Assembly (NCBI RefSeq): GCF_014898815.1
Contig: NW_026515546.1
Span: forward strand, 2,404,501 to 2,468,500
Source of the DNA: Panonychus citri
Lineage: Eukaryota; Arthropoda; Arachnida; Trombidiformes; Tetranychidae
Direction: 5' to 3'
Length of the DNA stretch: 64,000 nucleotides
Part shown: in pieces, positions 1 through 11,640 of the stretch
Layout: the number at the start of each line of letters is the position of its first letter
Numbering within the stretch: position 1 is the first letter of the stretch
The notes under the pieces: generated by a model
Databases searched by the model: none
Seen by the model: only the letters and a program-made list of their open reading frames with translations
Told to the model about the DNA's origin: nothing
Position numbers and translations under genes: made by a program

Positions 1-624
1 AACTAATAAACATCATCATCAACTTGATCCTTTATCCAACCAGCAAGTTAATCATCATCTCGTATGATAACTAATCCACTCCCTTTCCCTGTGTCTCCAT
101 CTCATCAAACTAAACGACTAAGAAGATATGATAATGATACATAATAGAACTGAGAAAATTAACTAAATTGTTCAATTAACTTTCAAATTTATCTATTTCC
201 CTATTCCCAACGATAGATTTATAAATTGATCGTTGCAACGTTGATAGAATGATAAAGAAAAACAAAAAGTAAATGATGAATAAAATGGAAAAGCTCAAGT
301 GTCAGTTGATTTTGGAAATTAAAACTTGTTGTCTTCATTTTAAGCTTCGTTTTAATCTTTATCTTCATCTTCATTTTCATCTTCATCACTATGATCATTA
401 TCTTCAACCCCAACACCCAACACCAAGACATCAACATCATCCTCATCACCAACAATCGTCAAGTCATTAAACTTTCAACTGTGTGAGTACCAAAAGTGAT
501 CACTTTTCATATTATTAGTCGATGTTCAACTTCACTCGTAACTTTAGTTTCGATGTGTAAAAGTGTTCAAATTATTGACAGAAAAATAGAAAACAAACCA
601 AACTAAATCCAGTAAATTGTCGCA
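1..624. other. Upstream flank of the bestrophin gene
   Basis: No gene is supported here. Positions about 340-470 form a TCATCT/CAACAC-rich low-complexity tract, which creates spurious open frames on both strands. The stretch just before position 625 probably contains the 5' UTR and promoter of the bestrophin gene, but no distinct core promoter element could be assigned. Confidence 0.5.
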
Positions 625-3600
625 ATGACAGTCACCTATTCATTGAATGTCGCCAATACCCGATTAGCGGGATTCGCTAAATTGTTGGTTCGTTGGAGAG
701 GAAGCATTTACAAGCTTCTCTACCGAGAGATGTTAATCTTTTGTATTTGTTATTACAGTTTAAGTTTAGTTTATCGATATGGACTCAAAGACAATCAACG
801 AAGGTAAGTCCTTAATTGTCCAATGATTTGATTCCCAATTCTCAATCAGCTATAATTTTCCTGCTACTACTCAAAATTATCATTAAATTGACAGATTTGA
901 TGATCATTAAAAAATCCAAAATGAATGCGATTCAATAAACTACTAGGAATTGCCATTGACTTAAATGTCAACTAAATCAAATTAAATTGTTAACATTTGC
1001 TCTTGTTTAATTTGAGATGATTTTGTCAAAAATAAATTGTTACACACTAGTGACTTTGGTTCAATGGTAAATAGACAATTAAATCAAGGGCAAGTTGATT
1101 TTATCTTTAATCATATTAACTGATTAAAAGTCCGAGTTAATGATTATCATCAGTTTTTGATATCAAATTGTCAAATTGAAAGATTTGATCAAAAATAATC
1201 AGTTTCTATAGCTGATTGTGACAAGTTTTGCTACTTGATTGTTGTCACAATCAAATGATTACCATGAAAGCAGATTAAATTGTTGACATAACAACTATTG
1301 ATATAATCATTGATTCTTGTTGTTGATTTAGTTTCTCAGGTTAATTGTTATCACACTTTTTGTTTTATCCTTTCTACTATTCATCTTAACAATCAATTGA
1401 TTGTCAATCATGGTTTGTGTTTACATGAATCAGTTAACTGTTGTTTAGTTACAACTTGTAACAACAGTTAACAATTGTAAACAACTACGATGATATATTT
1501 AGTTGACTTTGTTTCTTTCAAGTTTAATGTTTAATCAAATATTTATTGTACCAAATTAAATTGTTGTTTTGATTTTATCAGTTTAATTGTTAATTGTCAA
1601 AACTAAATAAAAAAAAACTATACGTTAATTTAGCGTAATTAAAGTCAATAATCAATCCAAACTCATCATTATTATGTTTGTCAATAGTGACGGAGTTGAT
1701 TTGAAAAATATTAATCAGATTGAATTACAATCAAACTTGATTGTGATTTAGTTTTGGATAAAAGTCAGAATTGATTTATTAATATATACGAATATGAAAT
1801 ATATTCAGAAAATGAGTTTGATTGAAATTAACTAGAGACTGTTGATTTAGTAAAACGATTAACCTTGATCTAGATCTAGATTTGAATCTTTTATTTTTAA
1901 CTAACACATTTAAACAATTAAATTTGTATTCTGTCATCTTAGAGATTATATAAAATGGTAATTTAAATTGTTGTGTCAATACAATTATCAAATTTCACTT
2001 GATTATGGTTATGATCACGATTTCAATCAATTGTTTCATCTGTTTATTATGATATAATGATAATAGTAAGGGGTGATCACTAAAAAACCGGACTAACGTT
2101 GTTCATTAATAGCGTGAAAACGGCTGATAGCAAAAATTTCCAAAATATATCAAATTGATGCTAAGAAATCAGTAAATCAGATAAGCAAGTTTTATTGAAA
2201 TTAGATATTTAATTAAAAAGTTGTGATCTAAATTTGAGAGTTTTTGCAAATTTGATGCCAATTGCAAATACATGTGCATGCGCAAAAATGAGAAATTTTG
2301 GATTTTTTCATTAATTATTAATTGCTCTAAACAATTTGGATTTTTTTATATTAAATTTTTCAGGTTTTATTACTGTGAAAATGGCCAAAATTAACTTAAA
2401 AAACTTGAAATTATCAAAAAAAGACCTGAAATGGCTTCCGTTAAGATATAAAACTAAAAATCAGCTTTGACACGAGAAAATTCGAATGTCAAATTTTCGC
2501 GCGTATTTTGAGCACCAAAGCGGCGAAAAAAAAATTCGCCACTCATGTTGGACATTATGCCACTCTTTAATTTTCATAAAATCTAAAAATCATTTCATTA
2601 TAATAAGTAGTTCAAGAATTATTCAAGAAATAGTTTAGTCCGGTTTTTTAGTGATCACCCCTTAGTAATTGGAAGATGTTGAATACGAGATTAGTTGAGT
2701 AATTGCAATTGGAATTAAGTTTAATTGTTGATTGTTTTTCTTATACAGGGTGTTTGAAAAGGTTGCCCTTTATTGTGAAGCTTTTACAAAGTTGATTCCA
2801 CTTTCTTTCGTTCTTGGTTTCTATGTTTCGATTGTGGTTAATCGTTGGTGGAAACAGTACTCGGCGATTCCTTGGCCTGACGAGTAAGTCGGCGATATTT
2901 TTCTAGATAGAAAATGAGAATTAGGAATTTTCAAATTCTTTTTTTGTATCTTGTAGCCTTCTCATGGTAATTTCGGGTCATATCCATGGTACTGATGAAC
3001 GAGGTCGAATCATTAGGAGAACTCTGGCTCGATATCTACTTCTCCTCCAATCGCTTTGTTTCCAGGCCATTAGTACATCGGTTCGAAAACGATTTCCAAC
3101 GCTTGACCATTTGGTTGAAGCTGGACTTATGACGAAAGAGGAAAAGATCGCCTATGATGAGGTACCAAGTACCCATGGAAAATGGTGGTTACCTGCTGCT
3201 TGGTTTACGAATTTAACAGTACGCGCTCGAAAAGAAGGACGAATTAAGGATGATTTTCTAATGAAACAAATTCTCGAACGTGCTTACACATTTCGTTCAA
3301 TGGCGGGCGATTTATTCGCCTACGATTGGATCTCAATTCCACTTGTTTATACCCAAACAGTCACCATTGCAGTTTATACCTACTTTTTTGCGACCCTTTT
3401 GGCACGACAGTATCTTGACCCCGCTCAGGGTTATTCGGGCTATGATATTGATCTTTATGTTCCCATTTTTACAATTCTCGAGTTTTTCTTTTTCATGGGC
3501 TGGCTAAAAGTGGCCGAACAGCTAATCAATCCCTTTGGCGAGGATGATGACGACTTTGAGTTAAACTGGATCCTTGATCGTAACCTGGTAGTCTCAATGA

Positions 3601-5094
3601 TTATCGTTGATTCAATGTACAATAAATTCCCGCGACTTCAACGTGACTCTTATTGGGATGAATCGTCTCCCACTTTACCTTATACAAAATCTTCTGTTGG
3701 ACTTCGTAATCAACCTTACCTTGGATCTGCCATAAATTTGGACATTAATCCCGAAGAATCAGAATTTATTCCACCTTCACTTGAGACCATCATGGAAGAC
3801 GAAGTAGATGATGATGGAGATGAAATTCTCGGTCAATATATAACACCACCAAATTCACCCAACACGGAGCTACTTCGAGTTGATGATCTATTTAACCTTG
3901 ACCAAGAACCACTTCGTCGTCCACCCTCATCAATATCTCAATCTGCTCTTAATATGTTGCCCGATTTTATTGGTTCTCGTTTGAACAATATGATATTTGG
4001 TTCGAGCGTTGAAAATGTATCTACTGCCAATTCAGTTTCAACCCTAAAACCCACCGGATCTGAGAAAAGTTCAGGACCAGGTACAGCAAATTCCGGTTTC
4101 AATTCATTGAATGCATCGTTCAGTTTGAAATCACCTCGACGTCGACCCAGAAAAGTGTCAATGGGCAACCCAATAAATAACAACAGTTCGACCATTTTCA
4201 AGGTCAGTTCAAGTGCTGCCATCGATCCATTGAAACGTTCAATTTCCTCGTCACTTTTTTCTCGAGATTCAGTAGAAGATATTAATTTAATCAATCCAAA
4301 TAGTGTGAACAATTATGCTTATGGAAATACCAACAATTATATTAATCGTATCTCCCCCTCGCCTGGTCACACTCGACGAAGCATGTTAATCAATCGTCCT
4401 CGAGGAAGTAATTCCCTTTCAGCTCAAGATTCTGATGGAAGGTCACTGATCATCGATTTAGGTGATGGACTTTCCCTAAAGTCACAATCAACACTTTCAT
4501 CAACAGGTCAGCAACAACAACAACAACAACAACAACCATCATCCACTCAACGAGCTCGACCTCAGTCAATTTCAATGGACGAATCCAACTACAACCAACA
4601 ATCAAATGGTAAATATCATTACTCTGGAAAAGGTAATGAGACTAATCAAGTTGATGGAAACTCAACATCAGGTAAATTAGATTTGATTCTCTATTTCATT
4701 TGTATCGTATATTAATACATGTATTAATCTAATTTCTCTAGTCTATGAAAGTGATTTAATTGATGACACTGAAACGGCAACAATTAGACAACAACAATTT
4801 GGTTCAACCTCCATGTTACCTCCGATTCCTCCTCCCAGCTCACTCCAACAATCAAATTTATTTTCATCAACCAAAGTGACCGAAGAAAATACAAATAATA
4901 TCACCAACAATCAACCAATTATCACAAAAGAATCAAATCAACAACAGCAGCAATTAACTAATGAACAAGAAGGAATCTATGAACCATCAACAGCAACAAA
5001 TTCATCACAAGAATCACTATCACCAGGAAGTAATCAGTCAACAGTAACAAGTATAACTCAATTAATTAGTAAATCAAGTGAAAAGGAATCATAA
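625..5094 (+). CDS. Best: Bestrophin-family calcium-activated chloride channel, 4 exons
   Basis: Bestrophins form pentameric Ca2+-activated anion channels in the plasma membrane. Exons are 625-803, 2749-2883, 2957-4671 and 4742-5094, all GT-AG and in phase, giving about 793 residues. The N-terminus reads MTVTYSLNVANTRLAG and contains RWRGSIYKLLYRE, the family hallmark. Exon 2 carries the conserved LIPLSFVLGFYV and NRWWKQY segment lining the pore neck. Exon 3 carries YDWISIPLVYTQ, GWLKVAEQLINPFGEDDDDF and NWILDRNL; the acidic run after PFGE is the Ca2+ clasp. After about residue 370 the protein is a long, poorly conserved, Ser/Asn/Gln-rich cytoplasmic tail with a short polyQ run encoded near 4510-4536. 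Intron 1 is 1.9 kb and holds a transposable element; the other introns are about 70 bp. The start is fixed by family conservation. Confidence 0.95.
2069..2662. mobile_element. Nonautonomous TIR element (MITE-like) in bestrophin intron 1
   Basis: The ends are 28-bp perfect inverted repeats at 2069-2096 and 2635-2662, beginning AGGGGTGATCACTAAAAAAC. Each end is flanked directly by TA (2067-2068 and 2663-2664), the target duplication expected of Tc1/mariner-type transposition. The 594-bp interior has no meaningful open frame, so this is a nonautonomous, deletion-type or MITE-like copy. A PIF/Harbinger element with a three-base TAA/TTA target is a less likely reading, because the outer A and T belong to the palindrome. 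It lies wholly inside an intron. Confidence 0.8.
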
Positions 5095-5287
5095 TAATTT
5101 ACTAATTAATAATCATCTTAATCTTATTCATGAGACATTCTTTTATTTATCATCTTCGTCATTATCATAATCATTGGAAACTTTTTTTTTTCATCCAAAG
5201 TTTTTTTCTCAGAGAAAAGTTCTGAACTCATTGACCCTCTATAATCAAATCTAACAGTTTCTATCGATTAGTAAATGAACATAGTCA

Positions 5288-5293
5288 AATAAA
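5288..5293 (+). other. Candidate poly(A) signal of the bestrophin gene
   Basis: AATAAA about 195 bp after the bestrophin stop codon and before the next TIR element. This is the first perfect hexamer downstream of the stop. Usage is inferred. Confidence 0.4.
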
Positions 5294-5422
5294 CTTATTT
5301 ATTAATCATCAAAAAATCAATCATCTTCCATGAAGCTCATTAGTTGAACTTATAACCTTTTTTGTACTGTAGATAACTTGTTTTCTCATCATGCTAATCA
5401 TGATCAAACTATTATGTAAATA

Positions 5423-5637
5423 ACCCCTGTCCAGTAAGTAATGAGAATTTTTTATAAACTCAATTTCATTAATTGAATTCTAGTTTTTATTAATTGATAT
5501 TAGATGATCAATATGTCAAATTAAAGCACAAACGCTGATCTCTCTGTCAAGTTTGTTTGAAAACAACGGACCCTTTCTCTTAATTACAGTCTTAATTAGT
5601 TGAAATTACAAATTCTCATTACTTACTGGACAGGAGT
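5423..5637. mobile_element. 215-bp TIR element (MITE) downstream of bestrophin
   Basis: The inverted termini are about 30 bp with one mismatch. The left end begins ACCCCTGTCCAGTAAGTAAT; the right end is its complement apart from one base. TA flanks both sides (5421-5422 and 5638-5639), again the Tc1/mariner-type target. There is no coding capacity. It differs in sequence from the element in bestrophin intron 1, so at least two MITE families are present. It lies 10 bp from the left end of the large composite repeat. Confidence 0.8.
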
Positions 5638-5706
5638 TAGCATTAAACAGTCTTTTTCGTTTGAAAGGAACCTTTTTTTATCGCTAGGAACCTTTTTTAT
5701 CACGAT

Positions 5707-6165
5707 AGAAACTCGACTTTAACCAGATTAGACTAATCCTTTCGATGGCCGTTTGAAGGAACCTTTTGCCAATTGACAGAAACTTTTTTTCTTGAATTAA
5801 AAACTTTTCTGTATTAGTGACATTTGCAGACAAGAAAAAAATTTGATCAAATATTCTTAAAGGCTTAATAACCTTCCATTCACCTTTTGGAATAACTTTA
5901 TTTTATTGTTTAAGTGGTGGGAATAGATCTCAGAAACTCAGAATTCTGAACAATTTTTTAGACTAGTTTCATCATCATAATCTTCATTATCTTCATCGTC
6001 ATCTTCATCTTTATTTAGATTTGTGGGTTAGCAACATTTAATTGACAACTTCTCCGGTGTTAAAACCACCCATCTATGGCCTTTTGCGCTAATGATAACG
6101 TAATTTTCAGCACTATAATTGTAGTCACCAATTGAGAAAGAAATATCTTTAGACATTTTTAACAC
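5707..6165 (-). repeat. Retroelement 3' region, copy 3 (inverted)
   Basis: This stretch is the reverse complement of 7258-7690 apart from scattered differences. Both share the blocks around AAACTCGACTTTAA, CCTTTCGATGGCC and CAATTGACAGAAAC. In 7258-7690 the same sequence follows the integrase open frame, so this copy appears to be the orphan 3' end of a third, minus-strand element whose pol part is missing. No complete LTR could be delimited. Confidence 0.6.
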
Positions 6166-6171
6166 AGCATT

Positions 6172-7016
6172 TTGCTAGATGAGCAAAGAAATGACCCTTT
6201 CATCCAAGCAAAAATCCAACATTTCAATGAAGAGAAGCCATCAAAAGGTAATGATCGAACGAAAAGTCAGCATCGAATTAAGAATGGTCTTTTACAACGA
6301 AAAATTAACCACAAAAATAGTCAGCAATGGGTCATTATCCTTCCAAAGTCCATGGTACTGGAGATACTGAAAGCTTATCATGATGAACCTCTCTCTGGAC
6401 ATTTTGGTCTATTTCAAACGTATGAAAAAATCAGAGCGAAATATTATTGGCCAAAAACGAACAAGGAAATTGCTGATTATATTCAAAATTGTGAATCTTG
6501 TCAATACAATAAGACTGGAACAGGAAATTCAACTGCACCATTAATCTCAACTGTTGTTTCGGCCCCGTTTGGGAAAATTGGGATCGGTATATTGGGTCCT
6601 CTCCCTCGTTCGTCGGGTAAAGAATACATCATTGTAGCCACTGAGTACTTCACTAGGTGGGTGGAGATGAAAGCCTTGACAAAGAAAGACGCAAAGAGCA
6701 CCGCCAAATTCCTAATTGAGAATATCTTATGTCGACACGGTTGTCCCAAGTCAATTCTGAGCGATCAGGGACGAAATTTCATAGCTGAAACTGTTCAAGT
6801 AGGAAACTTCATGAATGCGAAATGGCAAATGTCCACCGCTTACCCCCTCAAACAAATGAATTAACTGAAAGAGTAAATTTTACAATTTGTTCAATGCTCA
6901 TGCACTATTGTCAAGAGCAAAATCAAGCAAAATGGATGCAAATTTTGCCTCTAATTAATTTTGCTCTTAATTCAAGTGTCAACCGAAGTAATCAAGTGTC
7001 ACCATTCTTTCTTTAA
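6172..7016 (+). pseudogene. Ty3/gypsy-type integrase fragment, copy 1 (defective)
   Basis: The fragment encodes the HHCC zinc-binding region (SGHFGLF then CESCQ) and most of the DDE core of an LTR-retrotransposon integrase. The fragment is broken: one frame ends at 6864, and the rest of the core continues in another frame to a stop at 7016. The first catalytic Asp, expected before ILGPLP, is Gly (GIGILGPLP). The Asp in LSDQGRNF and the Glu in ELTERVN remain. The left edge is an abrupt junction near 6172, where the RNase H part is missing. Downstream sequence to 7690 is shared with copy 2 and looks like the element's 3' region. It is not expected to make active enzyme. Confidence 0.85.
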
Positions 7017-7690
7017 AATGGGAGATAGCCAACGCTTCCAGTTGATTTGCAAGCTAATCCCGGTGTAAAGAAGACAACCATTGGCGAATACATTGAATTT
7101 ATGAATCATGTATGGAAATTTGTTAAAGAACAAGCACAAATCCATTATAAATTGTCTAAGCCTCAAGTTAAAATAATTGATAAAAATCTATATGTCTAAT
7201 GTTTTGGGTACAATCTCAGTTTATTCAACCATGTCCGAGATTGTCCAAATACTGTGTTGAAATTGTCTAAAGTTATTTCTTTCTCAATTGGTGACTACAA
7301 TTATAGTGCTGAAAATTACGTTATCATTAGCTCAAAGGCCATAGATGGATGGTTTCTAACGCGGAAAAATTGTCAATTAAGAGTTTCTAACCCACAAATC
7401 TAAATAAAGATGAAGATAATGAAGATTATGATGATGAAACTAGTCTAAAAATGTGTTCAGAGTGCTGAGTTTCTTGGATCACATCACACCACTTAAACAA
7501 TAAAATAAAGTTATTCCACAAGGTGAATAAGTTTAAGAATATTTGATCAAATTTTTTCTTGTCTTGCAAATGTCACTAATACAGAAAAGTTTTTAATTCA
7601 AGAAAAAAAGTTTCTGTCAATTGGCAAAAGGTTCCTTCATATGGCCATCGAAAGGATTAGTCTAATCTGTTTAAAGTCGAGTTTTTCAGC

Positions 7691-7875
7691 AACGACCCCA
7701 ATACACGAATTTTGCTAATCGTGAGCAAGCCTTTAGAGAGAGATCCAGAGAACCTGATAATTAGAAATAAACCCTCCACTTCAACCAATCTGCCACGGCG
7801 TGGAAGAAACAGATATAGAAGAGAAGCGAATGAATGACGAAAGGAAAAAGAATCAAGGTAACTCGAGAACTGTAA
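7691..7875 (-). other. Unique spacer between the two inverted pol copies
   Basis: This stretch separates the 3' regions of the two inverted pol copies and has no second copy in the window. On the minus strand it continues from the 3' region of copy 2 (7876-7990), so it may be the distal part of that element's 3' region or LTR. No LTR ends, primer-binding site or polypurine tract could be assigned. Confidence 0.35.
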
Positions 7876-8234
7876 CTCAACTTCTCCGATGTTAGAAACC
7901 ATCCATCTATGGCCTTTGAGCTAATGATAACGTAATTTTCAGCACTATAATTGTAGTCAACAATTGAGAAAGAAATAACTTTAGACAATTTCAACACAGT
8001 ATTTGGACAATCTCGGACATGGTTGAATAAACTGAGATTGTACCCAAAACATTAGACATATAGATTTTTATCAATTATTTTAACTTGAGGCTTAGACAAT
8101 TTATAATGGATTTGTGCTTGTTCTTTAACAAATTTCCATACATGATTCATAAATTCAATGTATTCGCCAATGGTTGTCTTCTTTACACCGGGATTAGCTT
8201 GCAAATCAACTGGAAGCGTTGGCTATCTCCCATT

Positions 8235-9351
8235 TTAAAGAAAGAATGGTGACACTTGATTACTTCGGTTGACACTTGAATTAAGAGCAAAATTAATTAG
8301 AGGCAAAATTTGCATCCATTTTGCTTGATTTTGCTCTTGACAATAGTGCATGAGCATTGAACAAATTGTAAAATTTACTCTTTCAGTTAATTCATTTGTT
8401 TGAGGGGGTAAGCGGTGGACATTTGCCATTTCGCATTCATGAAGTTTCCTACTTGAACAGTTTCAGCTATGAAATTTCGTCCCTGATCGCTCAGAATTGA
8501 CTTGGGACAACCGTGTCGACATAAGATATTCTCAATTAGGAATTTGGCGGTGCTCTTTGCGTCTTTCTTTGTCAAGGCTTTCATCTCCACCCACCTAGTG
8601 AAGTACTCAGTGACTACAATGATGTATTCTTTACCCGACGAACGAGGGAGAGTACCCAATATACCGATCCCAATTTTCTCAAACGGGGCCGAAACAACAG
8701 TTGAGATTAATGGTGCAGTTGAATTTCCTGTTCCAGTCTTATTGTATTGACAAGATTCACAATTTTGAATATAATCAGCAATTTCCTTGTTCGTTTTTGG
8801 CCAATAATATTTCGCTCTGATTTTTTCATACGTTTGAAATAGACCAAAATGTCCAGAGAGAGGTTCATCATGATAAGCTTTCAGTATCTCCAGTACCATG
8901 GACTTTGGAAGGATAATGACCCATTGCTGACTATTTTTGTGGTTAATTTTTCGTTGTAAAAGACCATTCTTAATTCGATGCTGACTTTTCGTTCGATCAT
9001 TACCTTTTGATGGCTTCTCTTCATTGAAATGTTGGATTTTTGCTTGGATGAAAGGGTCATTTCTTTGCTCATTTAGCAAAGAGATGGCCCTTTCGTCCGA
9101 GCAAAAATTCAACTTTAGTAATAGACTTTGTTCTTGATCCTCTTCAGTGATAATCAAAGTAAAAGATCAGCACTTTGTTCACAGTCATCATAACCAACCT
9201 TTTTGAATTCTGGATCATTTGTTGTATATCTACTGAGACAATCTGCGTCAACATGAATTTTTCCTGATTTGTAAGTGATATTGGACTCAAAAGATTGTAA
9301 AGTTAAAACATATCGCATTAATCGAGGTGGTAGTTTAGTTTTTAACAACAA
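8235..9351 (-). pseudogene. Ty3/gypsy-type RNase H-integrase fragment, copy 2 (defective)
   Basis: This is the inverted counterpart of copy 1 but extends further 5'. The first frame (9351-9154) ends in the RNase H tail signature GKIHVDADCLSRY, which identifies an LTR retrotransposon rather than a Ginger-type DNA transposon. A frameshift near 9154 precedes the zinc-binding and integrase core (to 8387), and a further frameshift leads to the final frame (8429-8235). It shares with copy 1 the Gly replacing the first catalytic Asp and the same late frameshift, so the two are copies of an already dead sequence. It differs at a few residues, such as GTLP for GPLP. Confidence 0.85.
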
Positions 9352-9687
9352 GAAGCTGTAAGGCAGGGCTTACAAAACATTTGGTTGCCAACAATTCTTT
9401 TAATTAATTTTGGTTTCAATGTGATGCAAAATCAAAGCTAATTAATCAAAATTTTCAAAATATTTTTTCGTTGAATTTAATCAATTTTTCTTAACTAAAT
9501 TAGTAAAACTTTAGGTCTAAAATCACAAAGTTTCGGTCTTCAGCAAAAAAGTTCCTCGCAAATGAAAAAAGGTTGCGATTTGCATTGATTGGATTATCTT
9601 TCTGAACCGGCTTAACTTCGGGGTCCTAACATTTGAGAAAAAGTTCCTATCAATGGATAAAGGTTCCTACTAAACGAAAAAGACTGT

Positions 9688-11640
9688 ATTGATTGTCGAG
9701 TCTTCAATTTACTCAAGAAAAACAATTGAAGGTAATTTTCATTGAGGTTTCAAAGAACTTTTGTTGAAATATCTTTATCTCTCTATTTCTCTCTATTTTT
9801 CTCTCTCGTTCCCATTTCATGCTCATAATTCCGACTATTAATATATTCATTAAAAGAAACTTGGAAATATTTCTAAAAGATTAATAATCATTTTCTCTCA
9901 ATTTTCATCTGTGTGAACAATAAGCTAACATCATTATAAAATTCACGAAATTAAGATGCTAAGAATTTCCTTATATTTTCACGAAGAAAATTCTGTTCAT
10001 TAGTTATTACATCATTTTAATAATATAAATTGTGGAGATCAGATTATATTTGTGAGCAATAAAATGATTCTAACTCCAATTCTAATAAGTTTATACGCTT
10101 TAAATATATCATGATATCGAGACTGTCTTATTATTAATATAGTTTTAATAATTATGCTATTAGTCACAATCTGATTAAACTTATCATCGAGTTGGTGGTT
10201 TAGATTTTATTCAAATTTCTCATCTCCTATTGTTACAATTAAAACTGATCAAATTAAAGATTGAAAAGATTAAGGTTAAGATGACAAATTTTATTAGGAA
10301 ACTCAAAGTTGACAACTTAACTTTAATTTTACATCAGGATTTACACCAAGGATTTATCTGCAAAATGGTTCCTCGTTGCATAAGAGTTGGTGTTTACTCA
10401 CACGAAATTGTGTCAGCTCAATATATAATATACAATATTTATTATTATAATAATATATCTGCTACTTATTATCATTTACTCCATAAATTTACAAGTTATT
10501 TTTTTCTTGTGCCCTTTATCTCTCAACATTAACGCTATTGTATGGAAAATACTATTTCTTTAAACTCGCGTTTATGGGAATTTCAACATTATTTGTGACT
10601 TTCATGGAGGACGCAACGATATTGACGGAAGACAGTTAGCACTCAAACTATTCCAAGGTTTAAAACAAGATCTCTCTTGAGAATACAATTAAAATGAAAT
10701 TTATTTTCATAATGTCACTCTTACGAAACTAAATGATGCACTTAAATCAATTCTTTACTGAAATCACCACCTAATGATTCTTGAAAATACTTCATATTGA
10801 ATTTCAGCTTGAACATACAACAAGCAAAGAAATCAATGTTTCCCAAGATTATTACAAGTGTACTCTAATTGACACCAACACGCGATGAAAATTGATTGAT
10901 AGATTGGTACAATTGCTGAATAAAACACTTCACCTTTATCCTTTTCTAATAGCAATCAAGATGAAACACTTTGTAATCAAAAAAGAAACGAGTAACATTT
11001 CTATTAATCACAAAGGGCTTTAGGCTAATTTAATTACGATTATAATTATTCCAATGAACACTGTTTGATTTACTGTCATAGTTTAATATACGAAATATAC
11101 AACATTCAAATCATCGTTTTAATGTAATTCCAAGTAATGAACAATTAAGTGTAAAGATCTAATCTGATCCACCTTCTTCTAATACCTACTAATAAATAGT
11201 ATAGTACTAGTAAATCTTTACATGCTGAGTTTCTGATGATATTTGAAATTAAAATCTATCGATTATAAATCAATAGTTGCAATCAATCTGCTAATATCAT
11301 GATAACGATTTAATTATCTGATTGAGTTTAAAAGTGAATGGAATATCTAGTTAACTATTATCAACGATAAAGAAAATAGATTGCTCGAAATAATTAGAAT
11401 GATTCATTTCTATATTTACTCCTGGAATAAACAGAAATTGAATCACGTAGACTAATGGAGTAGATCAATTTACATTAATAAGTTTATCTGCATAACTGAA
11501 TCAGAATTTGAAAGTAATTCCAAAGAGAGAATTTTAATATTTTCCTGTTCGATAACTCGAAATTTATATCAACAGGTACACTCGAACTGTCCTTAAGTAA
11601 ACTAACGAACTCACATTGAACTTAATCGTAAATCGAAATC
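9688..11640. other. Intergenic, no gene supported
   Basis: AT-rich sequence between the repeat block and the ionotropic-receptor gene. An open frame at 10230-10532 (+) was considered as an upstream receptor exon but has no clear splice partner or family match. A short simple sequence TAATATATAATATACAATAT-like stretch occurs near 10420-10460. Nothing else is recognisable. Confidence 0.5.

Larger units (their letters stand above)
5647..9687. repeat. Composite ~4-kb inverted repeat block with 16-bp TIRs and dead LTR-retrotransposon pieces
   Basis: The outer ends are perfect 16-bp inverted repeats, ACAGTCTTTTTCGTTT at 5647-5662 and its complement at 9672-9687. Both subterminal regions contain several irregularly spaced copies of an AGGAACYTTTT motif pointing inward. 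Between them lie two pol fragments in opposite orientation (6172-7016 and 8235-9351) and three copies of a retroelement 3' region (5707-6165 inverted, 7258-7690 direct, 7876-7990 inverted). The central symmetry axis is near 7622. No clear target-site duplication flanks the block. It could be a foldback-type element that captured retroelement DNA, or a nest of insertions that later rearranged. Confidence 0.65.

Noticed and set aside
219..470. Overlapping open frames on both strands rich in Met/Lys or His/Pro
   Set aside because: They arise from a TCATCT/CATCAA low-complexity tract; composition is repetitive and there is no family pattern.
8235..9351. Ginger-type DNA transposon (integrase-like transposase with TIRs)
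   Set aside because: The pol copy 2 frame carries an RNase H tail in front of the integrase, which indicates an LTR retrotransposon; the TIRs belong to a different layer.
10230..10532. Open frame upstream of the IR-like gene as a possible 5' exon
   Set aside because: A stretch resembling a receptor start (IRVGVY) was noticed, but there is no convincing donor, phase link or further S1 motif, and the gene has a plausible first exon at 11641.
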